Of a DNA stretch of 64,000 bases, positions 40,209 to 49,046 are shown piece after piece. A model generated the notes under the pieces. The model did no database searches, had not been told where the DNA came from, and worked only from the letters and a program-made list of their open reading frames with translations. Positions within the stretch are counted from its first letter, which is position 1; the number at the start of each line of letters is the position of its first letter. Origin of the DNA: Leptotrichia sp. oral taxon 223 (GTDB lineage: Bacteria; Fusobacteriota; Fusobacteriia; Fusobacteriales; Leptotrichiaceae). A program made the translations under genes and the position numbers. The stretch lies in assembly GCF_013394795.1 (NCBI RefSeq), contig NZ_JABXYU010000001.1, positions 1,178,001 through 1,242,000 of the forward strand. Direction: 5' to 3'.

Positions 40209-40778
40209 TTTCTATTCCTTTTAATTTTATTTTCTTATCATACTCCCTCAAAACTTTTTCCACCTCATTTTCAAGCACTTCTTTATTAGGAATATACAAT
40301 GTGTATTTTGAAGCAAAAATCTGATTAGAAAGTCCACCTAGTGCGTATCTCTTTCATAAAATGCTCTTTCTTTATCATCAGATATACTCAAAATCTCACA
40401 ATAATGAGACCAGCTTAATTTGCCAGACAGTGTCTGGCAAATTGGATACTTCAAATAAAATTGCCTCATATTTTGTAAATTAGATCTCGAAAATCCTTTT
40501 CCATACTCTTTTGTCAATTTTTTCGACAATTCTTTTAAAAGTTTTTTCCTGTATTCCGCCCTCTCATTATTTTTCTGTTCATCTTCTATAATAATTTTCC
40601 CAATTTTCCAATAAGTCTGCACAAGAATATTATTAATCTTTACAGACACCTGTTTCCTTGCATTTTCCATCAATTCTTTGATTTGCAAATAAACCATATT
40701 ACTTTCAATTCCTTTTTCAATTTTATTTATTTTTCTCCCCCTATTTATATTAAATTCTAAAAATAATTTATCAAACAT
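40192..40778 (-). pseudogene. YhcG / DUF1016 nuclease gene with internal deletion
   Basis: The frame from 40778 encodes the DUF1016 N-terminal domain (QIKELMENARKQVSVKINN, VQTYWKIGKIIIEDEQ, KGFSRSNLQNMRQFYLKYP) up to ERAFYERDTH and TAG at 40339-40341. Directly after, in another frame, comes the family's C-terminal tail GGLSNQIFASKYTLYIP and on to a stop at 40192-40194. The whole middle, with the PD-(D/E)XK catalytic core, is missing. A single deletion with frame change explains this. The full-length family is linked to DNA and phage defence; this copy must be non-catalytic. Confidence 0.8.
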
Positions 40779-40784
40779 ATTTAA

Positions 40785-41468
40785 CTAATAACTAATTTTT
40801 TGTTCAACATTCGGATTTTGAATTGCTTTCTTATACAGTTCCTTTAATTCTTCAAAATGATTTCCATTTTTTTCTCTATATTCCTTTTCCTTTTCTGTCA
40901 ATTCCCTATTATACGGATTATCTCCCAAACTGCTGTGAAGTGCAACTCCAAATTGGGTTATAATATCAAATTTCATGATTTCCTGCGACAAACTTTTATC
41001 TGTATAAAATTTATAACCATCATAATTTGAACCTCTTCCCGCATCATAGTAAATATTGTTATTGTATTTTACTTTTACAATATTTTTTATTTCTTTTTTT
41101 GTTTTTCTTTCATAAATAACTGCTTTGTTGTTTTCCACCAATTCAGCAATGTAATTACGAACATAATCCAATTTTTTATCTTTATCTGAAATACTATTTT
41201 TTATATTCTTTTCTTTTTTATCTCTATTTTTATTGTATAATTCCAATAGATCACTTTTTCTCACTAAAATATCATAATTTTCAGTTTTATACGTTACTGT
41301 ATTCTTTTTATCACTCGGCAATACATAACTCAAATTTATTTCCTTTTCAAAAATTTGACTCAATTCTATGTATCTTTTTTTCTTCGTATCATAAGTTCCT
41401 TTTACAATCGTTTCTGCTAGTCCTTGAATTGCTACTCCAAGTAACAAAATAAATAATATTTTTTTCAT
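40785..41468 (-). CDS. Secreted hypothetical protein
   Basis: About 227 residues with signal peptide MKKILFILLLGVAIQGLAE. The mature protein is Lys/Tyr-rich with a DAGRGSNYDGYKFYTD turn region near residue 145 and a helical C-terminus. The upstream GTG at 41480 is in frame, but ATG at 41468 begins the signal peptide. No family recognised. It ends only 7 bases before the broken YhcG gene starts. Confidence 0.7.
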   Translation of the reverse strand: MKKILFILLLGVAIQGLAETIVKGTYDTKKKRYIELSQIFEKEINLSYVLPSDKKNTVTYKTENYDILVRKSDLLELYNKNRDKKEKNIKNSISDKDKKLDYVRNYIAELVENNKAVIYERKTKKEIKNIVKVKYNNNIYYDAGRGSNYDGYKFYTDKSLSQEIMKFDIITQFGVALHSSLGDNPYNRELTEKEKEYREKNGNHFEELKELYKKAIQNPNVEQKISY

Positions 41469-41560
41469 AACTGTTCTCACTTTCTTAAAATATACTTGAA
41501 TCTCTTAATTAATAAATTACTGTAATAAAATTAAATATTTCTACTATTCATTATTTTAAT

Positions 41561-42289
41561 TTACATTTTTAGAAATCTCTTCCATTGTCCTATTCCCTGT
41601 TTTTTAAGAATCAATGTAGAAAAATAGTGTACACTTTCAACATTTTCAATATCTGTAATAATTTCTTCATTTTCTTTTCCACAGTTTGAAACAATTACAG
41701 CATTTTCTTTATTCCCAGTTTCAATTATCGCTTTTTTTATTTTCTCAAAATCTCGGCTAATTTTCATTAACACTAAATTTTGATTGTTTTCAATTTCTTT
41801 ATAAATATCAGTTTTTCTATTGACAGAAACTACTTTTAAATCTTCATCTCCAATCATTAGCGGTATGTTAAGCCTTGCCGCAATACTGTTAAATGAAGTT
41901 ATTCCCGCAATAGTTTCAACTTCCACATCATCTGAAATATGTTCCAAGACGTAAGTGTAAGTGCTATAAGTCATCGGATCTCCTATTGTTAAAAATGCCA
42001 CATTTTTCCCTTTTTTAAGCTCCTCACTTATTTTGTCAGCATTATTTTTTCTAAAAACTTTTCTCGCTTCCACATCTTTTATCATCGGAAACTCCAAAAA
42101 TAGCTGCTCCACATCAGGTTTTACATACTCTTTTACAATATTAAAAGCTGTACTTCCTTCTCCACTTTTCGCCTCAGGCAGTACAATCACATCTACTTCA
42201 TGCAGTCTTTTTACTGCTTTAACTGTTATATTTTCAGGATCTCCTACTCCTACTCCTATTCCATAGAATTTACCTAATTTACTAGCCAT
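41561..42289 (-). CDS. cobI: (Cobalt-)precorrin-2 C20-methyltransferase
   Basis: A 242-residue tetrapyrrole methylase (CbiL/CobI). KFYGIGVGVGDPENITVKAV at the N-terminus, VDVIVLPEA, FLTIGDPMTYSTYTYVLEH (SAM site) and ETIAGITSFNSIAARLNIPL. It adds a methyl group at C-20 of cobalt-precorrin-2, the product of CbiK in this pathway. It stands alone between accessory genes, 2.4 kb from cbiD and 2.3 kb from cobM. Confidence 0.94.
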   Translation of the reverse strand: MASKLGKFYGIGVGVGDPENITVKAVKRLHEVDVIVLPEAKSGEGSTAFNIVKEYVKPDVEQLFLEFPMIKDVEARKVFRKNNADKISEELKKGKNVAFLTIGDPMTYSTYTYVLEHISDDVEVETIAGITSFNSIAARLNIPLMIGDEDLKVVSVNRKTDIYKEIENNQNLVLMKISRDFEKIKKAIIETGNKENAVIVSNCGKENEEIITDIENVESVHYFSTLILKKQGIGQWKRFLKM

Positions 42290-42381
42290 TTTTTCTCCTC
42301 TAATTTTTATTCATTCCAAATTTTTTAGTTTCAAAAACTTTTTTCCAATAATTTTATACTATATCTTCCTTTTTTACATCA

Positions 42382-43062
42382 TTAAATTTTGAAAATTGTT
42401 TCTATTTTTTCTCTGAATTCATCGCTTGATTTTCCCCCATCTTTTCTTTTTCTATACCACCATGCTGAAGCAGGGTGACAAAAAGTGTAAGTATTTTTTA
42501 AGGATTCTGAATTCTGTTTTTCAAAAATACAATAACTTTTTTTACTAAGAAATAATATATAATTCGGTTTCAACACTTTAATTACTTCTTCAAAATTATT
42601 TAAAGACTTTTCTTCCATTTCTTTTGTAGCTATTATTCCTCTACTTCCATTTGTTGAAGGAACTACAAAAAAATTCATGAATGAAACTCTTTCCCAAAAA
42701 TGTTTTATATCAATATTTGCTTTTTCAATTTCTTTTTTTATTCTTTGAAAAAAAACATTTCCTCTAGAAAAACATTCATCTACTACTCCTCTTGTGTATA
42801 TATATTTAGGACAAGATAAAGAAATATTTCCTTTATCCCCATACCATTTTTCAAAATTATCTACTTTTTTTCTATCTTCTTCATTTTCAAGGTAATGACT
42901 TTCAGCAACTAATAATACTCTATATTCTTCATATTTAAAGCCAACATAAGGTAACATACATTGATGTATTTTTGAATTTTTATAAAATTCAATTTCTTTT
43001 AACTTAGCATCATAATTTTCACTACTTTTTAATTCCATAATTTCTAATTCCAATAAATTCAT
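42382..43062 (-). CDS. Uracil-DNA-glycosylase-fold-like hypothetical protein
   Basis: A 226-residue soluble protein. The order of VLLVAESHYLEN near residue 50, MNFFVVPSTNGSRG near 130, LKPNYILFLSKKSY near 165 and TFCHPASAWW near 195 recalls the UDG superfamily (motif A, the strand with Asn, and the HPS motif before the last helix). The catalytic Asp/Asn of true UDGs is not evident. It may be a divergent member with a role in DNA repair or defence. No operon partner; cobI starts 92 bases away. Confidence 0.4.
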   Translation of the reverse strand: MNLLELEIMELKSSENYDAKLKEIEFYKNSKIHQCMLPYVGFKYEEYRVLLVAESHYLENEEDRKKVDNFEKWYGDKGNISLSCPKYIYTRGVVDECFSRGNVFFQRIKKEIEKANIDIKHFWERVSFMNFFVVPSTNGSRGIIATKEMEEKSLNNFEEVIKVLKPNYILFLSKKSYCIFEKQNSESLKNTYTFCHPASAWWYRKRKDGGKSSDEFREKIETIFKI

Positions 43063-43248
43063 CCTCTCAATTAAAATTTACAAAAAATATATTAAGTTTA
43101 CTTTTTGAAAATTTTTCTATACTTAACAATCAATTTGTTTTTCAATATTAGAAACTTCTATTTTCTCTATTGATTGATTTTTAAAACATAATGTTAAGAC
43201 TAAAGTTATCGTAAACAAAGAAAATTTTCTTTAATTTTACGGTTTTAC

Positions 43249-44487
43249 CTAATTCCACAACAACCATTCCAAAGCATTTATAACCTTTATTCCATCATAG
43301 TCAGTATTCACCATTACATCATCTAAAGTTATAAGATACTTCGGATAGTTATCCTTAATATTTTTAAAGGTATCCAGTTCTCTTTTTAAAGTATTTTCAT
43401 CTAAGACAGTCAAAGCGACCTGATAATACTCAATTTCATTTGAATTAATAACAACAAAATCAATTTCATTTTTATCAAACTGCCCAACATATACATTGCC
43501 TTTTCTTCTAAGCAGTTCAAGATAAATTATATTTTCCAGTATATGCCCCATATCTATATTTCTGTTACCTAAAATCATCTGTCTAAGCCCTAAATCTGCA
43601 ACATAATATGTTGATAATGTAGATAGAAATTCTTTCCCTTTTATATTATATCTGCTAACTTCATGCACAAGTAAACTGTCAGTAAGTCCTCTAATATACT
43701 TTTCAATGGTTTTTACATCTGTTTTTCTTCCCATTGAAGTTAGGGTATTCCCTATTTTTGAAAGCGAAGTCAAGTTACCGATATTATCAAATATATATTT
43801 AACGACACTTTCAAGTCTCATCACATCTGAAATTTTCAATCTTGCAACTATATCTTTTAAAAGCACAGAATTATATATTCCACTTAAATATTCATGTATA
43901 TTTTTCAAATCACTGTCCAACTGTAAAGTATAAGGAAACGAACTGTTTACTATATATTCATTATAATATTGTATAAGTGTTTTTGATATTCTATTTTCCT
44001 TTTGCTCCAGTTTTTCATATTCTAATTTAGCCTGATAATACTCCTTAAATGATAAAGGCAGCATTTTCAGTTCTATATAACGTCCACTTAAAAGGGTTGC
44101 CAATTCGCTAGACATAAAATAGGCATTAGAGCCTGTTATATACAGGTCTGTATTTTCTTTTATAAAAAGGCTGTCTACAACTTTTTCAAATTTATCCACA
44201 TGCTGAATTTCATCTAAAAATATATAATTCCTTTTATCTTCAATCAATTTAGATTTTATATATTCGTAAAGTTTTTTATAATCTGTAAGTTCTTCATAAT
44301 CCATATCTTCAAAATTTATGGATATAATCTGATTTTTTGCAACTCCATTTTCAAGCAGAAAATCTTTATATATCTCAAAAAGAGTGGATTTTCCACATCT
44401 TCTTACACCAGACACAACCTTTATTATCTGTCTGTCTTTTGATTTTACTAAAATATCTAAATATTCTTTTCTATCTATTCTTATCAT
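43249..44487 (-). CDS. AAA_14 / DUF4143 ATP-binding protein
   Basis: A 412-residue protein. Walker A SGVRRCGKSTLFE near residue 30, Walker B NYIFLDEIQHVDKFE near 89, sensor LYITGSNAYFMSSEL near 115, then the C-terminal DUF4143 domain with LSTYYVADLGLRQM, NIIYLELLRRKGNVYVG and the nuclease-like strand NEIDFVVIN. This family is widespread, often on mobile islands, and is suggested to be a defence or toxin-related ATPase, unproven. Three regularly spaced palindromic sites lie upstream (44545-44640). Confidence 0.9.
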   Translation of the reverse strand: MIRIDRKEYLDILVKSKDRQIIKVVSGVRRCGKSTLFEIYKDFLLENGVAKNQIISINFEDMDYEELTDYKKLYEYIKSKLIEDKRNYIFLDEIQHVDKFEKVVDSLFIKENTDLYITGSNAYFMSSELATLLSGRYIELKMLPLSFKEYYQAKLEYEKLEQKENRISKTLIQYYNEYIVNSSFPYTLQLDSDLKNIHEYLSGIYNSVLLKDIVARLKISDVMRLESVVKYIFDNIGNLTSLSKIGNTLTSMGRKTDVKTIEKYIRGLTDSLLVHEVSRYNIKGKEFLSTLSTYYVADLGLRQMILGNRNIDMGHILENIIYLELLRRKGNVYVGQFDKNEIDFVVINSNEIEYYQVALTVLDENTLKRELDTFKNIKDNYPKYLITLDDVMVNTDYDGIKVINALEWLLWN

Positions 44488-44544
44488 TTTAACACCTCAT
44501 TTCCTTTTAAATTATATCCCTTTTTTATTCAAAAATCAATTTTT

Positions 44545-44640
44545 ACGGAATGTAATCCTATTTTTCTATGAATTAATAGAATTTAAGGAATGCATTCCGT
44601 AAATTTTAGAATTTTTAATTTTTTAAGGAATGTAATCCTA
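44545..44640. promoter_or_regulatory. Three palindromic sites at exact 40-base spacing
   Basis: GGAATGTAATCC (from 44547), GGAATGCATTCC (from 44587, a perfect palindrome) and GGAATGTAATCC (from 44627). The sequence between the sites is not conserved. They lie 60-150 bases upstream of the AAA_14 gene and are candidate operators for an unknown regulator. Confidence 0.55.
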
Positions 44641-44737
44641 TAATTTAAAAATTATCAATGAGGTTTTACCAGCTTTTATTTTTTCGTAAATTTAATTAAA
44701 CTTGCATTTAGAATTTGATAGAACAACTTCTATATCC

Positions 44738-45862
44738 TCAAAGCCCTTTTCTTTTAAAATTATCAAAAAAATGCTTACTACTTCCCAGTTCTTTTCTTTC
44801 AGCAGAAATAATAAGCGTTTCCACTTCCAGATCCCAGCCGTTTCTTCGGCAATATTCTTCGCATTTCTGTTTGGCTTTTTTTGCCAGAAGATCGTAAACT
44901 TCTGTTTTTTCAATGTATTTTGTAGCTTCTTCGGTTGTGTTGGAAGCCATTATCTTTTTTAAGTTTTCCATGCTTTCGCCAACAAGCAACGCATTCGCTG
45001 TGAGAATTTCCATTTTTGCGTCAGAAACTCTGCTGTGTGTATGAAATATTCCGCCTGCAACTTTCACAAATTTTCCAAGTTCACCAATAAAGTAAATTTT
45101 TCTTGCTTCAAATTCACATGCCCTGTCAAACATATAGCCCACAAAGTTGCTTATTACAACCGATTGAGAAGTGTTATCCTCAAAGTTGTCACTCAAATAT
45201 TTTTTTCCTCTATTTCCAAATAAAAAAATAACTTCTCCATTTTCTGAATTTTCAAGAGCCATTTTTAACTCAATGGCAAGTGATGCCTTCCACGCTTCTT
45301 CCGACATTGGCTTTACTATCCCAGTCGTCCCAAGGATCGAGATTCCACCAATAATTCCAAGTTTTGCATTCAATGTCTTTTTAGCAGTTTCTTCACCTTT
45401 TGGAACAAATATTTCCACATCTGCCCCCATACCTTGCGGCAATACGCTTTCCACAGCCTGTCTTATCATTTTTAAGGGTACCGGATTTATTGCGGAATTT
45501 CCAGGAGCAATAGGAAGCCCTTTTTTAGTAACTTTTCCAACTCCTATTCCACCAAAAATATTTATTTTTGCATCATTTCTCAAATTTACTTTTGAAAAAA
45601 TTTCCAAACCATGAGTAACATCAGGATCATCTCCACCATCCTTTAAAACTGATGCCAAAGCGTAATTATCCTTTCTTTTCAATGAGTTTACTTTTATTGT
45701 CAAGGGTTTTCCTGAGGGAAGTCCGATTGTTACTTCGGGTATGTCGTTTTCTCCGCTGTCCAGAAGATACATAAGTGCGGCTTTCGCAGCTGCGGTTGCA
45801 GAACTTCCCGTTGTATAGCCATATCTTAGCTTCTTGCCATTAAAATATACATATTCTTCCAT
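44738..45862 (-). CDS. cbiD: Cobalt-precorrin-5B C1-methyltransferase
   Basis: About 374 residues, the normal CbiD length. N-terminal KKLRYGYTTGSSATAAAKAA (family signature), GGDDPDVTHG, GLPIAPGNSAINPVP and GTTGIVKPMSEEAW. CbiD methylates C-1 of the ring in anaerobic cobalamin synthesis after CbiF. GTG at 45868 is an alternative start; ATG at 45862 has AAAGGGG at 8 bases. The next gene upstream is cbiC, 28 bases away, so cbiC-cbiD are cotranscribed. Confidence 0.95.
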   Translation of the reverse strand: MEEYVYFNGKKLRYGYTTGSSATAAAKAALMYLLDSGENDIPEVTIGLPSGKPLTIKVNSLKRKDNYALASVLKDGGDDPDVTHGLEIFSKVNLRNDAKINIFGGIGVGKVTKKGLPIAPGNSAINPVPLKMIRQAVESVLPQGMGADVEIFVPKGEETAKKTLNAKLGIIGGISILGTTGIVKPMSEEAWKASLAIELKMALENSENGEVIFLFGNRGKKYLSDNFEDNTSQSVVISNFVGYMFDRACEFEARKIYFIGELGKFVKVAGGIFHTHSRVSDAKMEILTANALLVGESMENLKKIMASNTTEEATKYIEKTEVYDLLAKKAKQKCEEYCRRNGWDLEVETLIISAERKELGSSKHFFDNFKRKGL

Positions 45863-45895
45863 TTTCACTTCCCCTTTTTATTTTAAATTCTGTAT

Positions 45896-46540
45896 TTAAT
45901 ATCTATCTCTTTCAAACATCTGATACAGTATTCCGTGCAATACTGCCACAGCCACTGTGCTTCCGCCTTTTGTACCGTTAGTTCTTATAAACGGCACATC
46001 GTAACCTGAAAGTGCCGCCTTTGATTCAGGGCATCCTACAAAGCCTACTGGCACTCCTGCAATCAGTTTAGGTTTTTCTGCTCCATCCTTATCTATCTCT
46101 TCAAGAAGTTTAAATAATGCTGTTGGAGCATTTCCAATCAGAAATATTTTTGTATCCTTATCTTTCACTGCTCTTTCAATTCCAACCATTGATCTTGTAA
46201 TTCCTCTTTCCTTAGCTTCTTTTGCCACTTTCTCGTCATTTACAAGGCAGTATGCCGAACATCCAAATTTCGCAAGACCTGCTTTGTTTAGCCCAGTAAC
46301 AATCATATTTGTATCACAATATATCTTGCACCCTGATTTTATAGCTTCCATAGCCGAATTTACAGCATCATTATAAAACTCTGTAATTTCCGCATACCCA
46401 AAATCCCCAGTAGTATGCACAAGCCTTTTCACAATCGGATTTTCATTTTCAGCAAAATGATCTGCCTTGTTTCCTAACCCTTCCGTAATTATCTCAAAAC
46501 TTCTTACTTCTATCCCTTTCGGATCCTTAATATACGACAT
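45896..46540 (-). CDS. cbiC: (Cobalt-)precorrin-8X methylmutase
   Basis: A 214-residue CbiC/CobH enzyme that moves the methyl group from C-11 to C-12, giving cobyrinic acid. HTTGDFGYAEI with the catalytic His near residue 43, IYCDTNMIVTGL near 75, GNAPTALFKLLE near 137, AGVPVGFVGCPESKAAL near 161, and TKGGSTVAVAVLHGIL at the end are diagnostic. Strong ribosome site (TTGGAGGGAATCA). The 360 bases upstream contain a MITE-like element that separates it from cbiA. Confidence 0.96.
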   Translation of the reverse strand: MSYIKDPKGIEVRSFEIITEGLGNKADHFAENENPIVKRLVHTTGDFGYAEITEFYNDAVNSAMEAIKSGCKIYCDTNMIVTGLNKAGLAKFGCSAYCLVNDEKVAKEAKERGITRSMVGIERAVKDKDTKIFLIGNAPTALFKLLEEIDKDGAEKPKLIAGVPVGFVGCPESKAALSGYDVPFIRTNGTKGGSTVAVAVLHGILYQMFERDRY

Positions 46541-46572
46541 AAATTGATTCCCTCCAATATTTTTATGTTTTT

Positions 46573-46860
46573 ATAGTAAAACTGCTTTAAAACCGAACTC
46601 AAAAGCTATGACTATTTTACTCAATCTCTAAATTTATATAATTTTTAGTAGTTTAATTTTAAATAGGTTTGAGTATAAACTAAAAAAAATCAAACAATAT
46701 TTAAGTTTAGATTTTAAATATAGCAATTCCAGTTTAAAACTAAAGTGGAAATTTATGCCATATCTATAGCCAGTCCATTGCTTTTTATATATTTTTAATC
46801 CAATTTTTAAGCGGATTGGCTATAACTTTGATTAGTTCGATTTTTAAATAGTTTTACTAT
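46573..46860. mobile_element. MITE-like element between cbiC and cbiA
   Basis: A 288-base noncoding unit with terminal inverted repeats of about 27 bases: ATAGTAAAACT-GC-TTAAAA-CCGAACT at the left, inverted at the right (AGTTCGATTTTTAAATAGTTTTACTAT) with few differences. An internal twelve-base stem TATAGCCAGTCC / GGATTGGCTATA lies at about 46763-46824. No open frame and no clear target duplication. It splits the cobalamin operon and may carry a promoter or terminator effect. Confidence 0.7.
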
Positions 46861-46899
46861 GCAATTATATATTATTTTTTAAATTTTAGATAGTTTTTT

Positions 46900-48243
46900 T
46901 TACAATTTTTCAATTAAATATTTGAAAAATTCTATATTTGAATAAAAAGAAATATGCGGATAGCCTGCCAGTAGGCTACTTTTCCTATATCCACAAGTCC
47001 AGTTTCTTCCATCGTTTTTTTCTATTTTGTAAAATTTTTTCTTTTCATTGTCTACAGAAATTTCTGAATAATGAAATTCGTGTCCCTTTGTACAGATTCC
47101 ATTCTCAGTTTTTATATTTATGTATCCAAATCTTCCGATATTTAACCTGTTTTTCATGGAAATTTCCACATCTATAATTCCGCAGAAATTCCCGCTATTT
47201 CCATCTAGCAAGTTCAGCTTATTCGTCAAATAGATAAATCCACCACATTCTCCATAGATTTTTACTCCATTTTCATAAGCCTGCCTTATGCTTTTCTTCA
47301 TGGAAACATTTTCAGACAATTCTTTCCAGTAAAGTTCAGGATAGCCTCCGCCAAGATAGATCATATCCAGGTTTTCCGGTATTTTTTCATCTTTTATAGG
47401 ACTGAATTCGACTATTTCCAAGCCTGAGAATTTCATAAGCGAAAGATTTGACTCATAGTAAAAGGAAAATGCCCTATCTTTGGCAATTCCCACACGTTTT
47501 CCTTTATACTTGCCCTTCAAGCCTTTTATTGGCTCAAAACAGTCCATATCTCCCTTAACTTGAAATTCTTCTGCTATTTCATAAATTCTTTCTAAATTCA
47601 AGCAATTTTGTGCAATTTCCTTAAACAGCTGTTTCTTTTCATCAAGTTCTTTTGAACCTTTCAGTTCAAAAGCCTGTTTCAATCCCAAATGTCTACTTTC
47701 CACCGATAATTTCTCATTTTTCGGCAAATATCCTACGCACTCTATTCCAGTAAATCTTTCTACCGCTTCCTTCAAGTTTAAATACAGCTTTTCAGAAGAA
47801 ACATTATTTAAAATAATGCCCTTTATTTTAACATTTTTATCAAACAGCTTGAAACCCAAAACTTCGGCAGCTATACTTGTGGAGATTCCTTTTGCGTTAA
47901 CTACGAGAATTACTGGAATATCAAGTATTCTTGATACATGAGCTGTACTAAAATTATCCTTGTCATGCCCGATTCCATCATAAAGTCCCATAACTCCCTC
48001 GACTATAGCGATATTGCCCTCTTTTGCCCCTGTTTCAAATATATGCCTTAATGTGTTTTCATCAAACATAAATGCATCCAGATTATAAGACTTGTTCCCT
48101 GTAAAAAGTTCATGATAGCCAGGATCAATGTAGTCAGGACCAACCTTAAAAGGTGCCACGTTTTCAAAAGCCGACATTAATATGCTGCTTACCGTAGTCT
48201 TTCCGCTACCACTCATTGCTCCTGATATAAGTATTTTTTTCAT
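46900..48243 (-). CDS. cbiA: Cobyrinate a,c-diamide synthase
   Basis: A 447-residue ATP- and glutamine-dependent amidotransferase. N-terminal P-loop-like ISGAMSGSGKTTVSSILMSA, KVGPDYIDPGYHELFTG, VEGVMGLYDG, then the class I glutaminase-like domain with IYLGGGYPELYWKELS and the Cys in YGECGGFIYLT; ending near FYSN. It amidates the a and c carboxylates of cobyrinate. ATG overlaps the cbiO stop by four bases (ATGA), so it is translated as part of cbiMNQOA. Confidence 0.96.
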   Translation of the reverse strand: MKKILISGAMSGSGKTTVSSILMSAFENVAPFKVGPDYIDPGYHELFTGNKSYNLDAFMFDENTLRHIFETGAKEGNIAIVEGVMGLYDGIGHDKDNFSTAHVSRILDIPVILVVNAKGISTSIAAEVLGFKLFDKNVKIKGIILNNVSSEKLYLNLKEAVERFTGIECVGYLPKNEKLSVESRHLGLKQAFELKGSKELDEKKQLFKEIAQNCLNLERIYEIAEEFQVKGDMDCFEPIKGLKGKYKGKRVGIAKDRAFSFYYESNLSLMKFSGLEIVEFSPIKDEKIPENLDMIYLGGGYPELYWKELSENVSMKKSIRQAYENGVKIYGECGGFIYLTNKLNLLDGNSGNFCGIIDVEISMKNRLNIGRFGYINIKTENGICTKGHEFHYSEISVDNEKKKFYKIEKNDGRNWTCGYRKSSLLAGYPHISFYSNIEFFKYLIEKL

Positions 48244-49046
48244 AACAAGTTTTTTTCCTCCAAGAATTTATAGTAATCATTTTCATCAAGATTTTTATAC
48301 TTGAGATAGCTTTTTATTTTCAGTACATTTGGAATATTCAAATTTAATTTCTTCAAAAATTCAAAATCCTCAAAAACCTCGTCCCTGCTCCCTTGCCGTA
48401 CAATTCTCCCTTTTTCAAGCACATAGATATAATCAGCAAATTCATAGGCAAAATCGGTATCATGCGTCGATACTACCATCGTTTTCCCTGCTTTGGAAAA
48501 GTTATCCAAAATTTCTGATACTCTTTTTGTATTTCTAGAATCAAGCCACGCAGTTGGTTCATCCAGAATGAGCAGTTCTGGCTCCATTGCTGTAATTGCG
48601 GCTATTGAGACTCTTTTTTTCTGTCCGTAGCTCAGATGATGACAAGGTCTATCTTTTAAATCTGTTATATTGATTTCTTTCATTGCCCTGTTTACATTTT
48701 CTTCCACTTTTTCACTGGAATAGCCAAGATTTTCAGGCCCATAGGCTACTTCCTGAAATACTAAAGGAGCAAAAATCTGTATTTCGGGATCTTGAAAAAT
48801 TATCCCAACTTTTCTTCTCAGATCTTCCAAATCCTTTTTTTTATGTTTTATTTTTTCCCCTTCAAAATAGATACTGCCCTTTTGCGCCTGCAAAAGTCCG
48901 TTCATTATTAAAAATAAAGTTGATTTTCCTGAGCCATTTTCCCCAAGAAATAATGTTTTTCTACCTTTTTCAATATTCAAAGTTATATCTTTCAGAGCCT
49001 CTGTTTCTTTATCATACGAAAAGGTTATATTTTCAAGTCTAAGCAT
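48240..49046 (-). CDS. cbiO: Cobalt ECF transporter ATPase
   Basis: A 268-residue ABC ATPase. Walker A LGENGSGKST near residue 38, Q-loop IFQDPEIQIFAP, signature LSYGQKKRVSIAA, Walker B LLILDEPTAWLD, and the switch His in STHDTDF. It powers the energy-coupling cobalt transporter CbiMNQO. It overlaps cbiQ by 8 bases. Confidence 0.95.
   Translation of the reverse strand: MLRLENITFSYDKETEALKDITLNIEKGRKTLFLGENGSGKSTLFLIMNGLLQAQKGSIYFEGEKIKHKKKDLEDLRRKVGIIFQDPEIQIFAPLVFQEVAYGPENLGYSSEKVEENVNRAMKEINITDLKDRPCHHLSYGQKKRVSIAAITAMEPELLILDEPTAWLDSRNTKRVSEILDNFSKAGKTMVVSTHDTDFAYEFADYIYVLEKGRIVRQGSRDEVFEDFEFLKKLNLNIPNVLKIKSYLKYKNLDENDYYKFLEEKNLL

Noticed and set aside
44541-44660. Regular 40-base spacing taken as a tiny CRISPR array
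   Set aside because: The repeated core is only 12 bases, spacers would be 28 bases but the 'repeat' is a short palindrome, only three units exist, and no cas gene is present. Operator sites fit better. No CRISPR array was found anywhere in the window.
44692-44913. 73-codon minus-strand frame overlapping the end of cbiD
   Set aside because: It is a shifted reading of cbiD coding sequence, with no ribosome site and no family resemblance.
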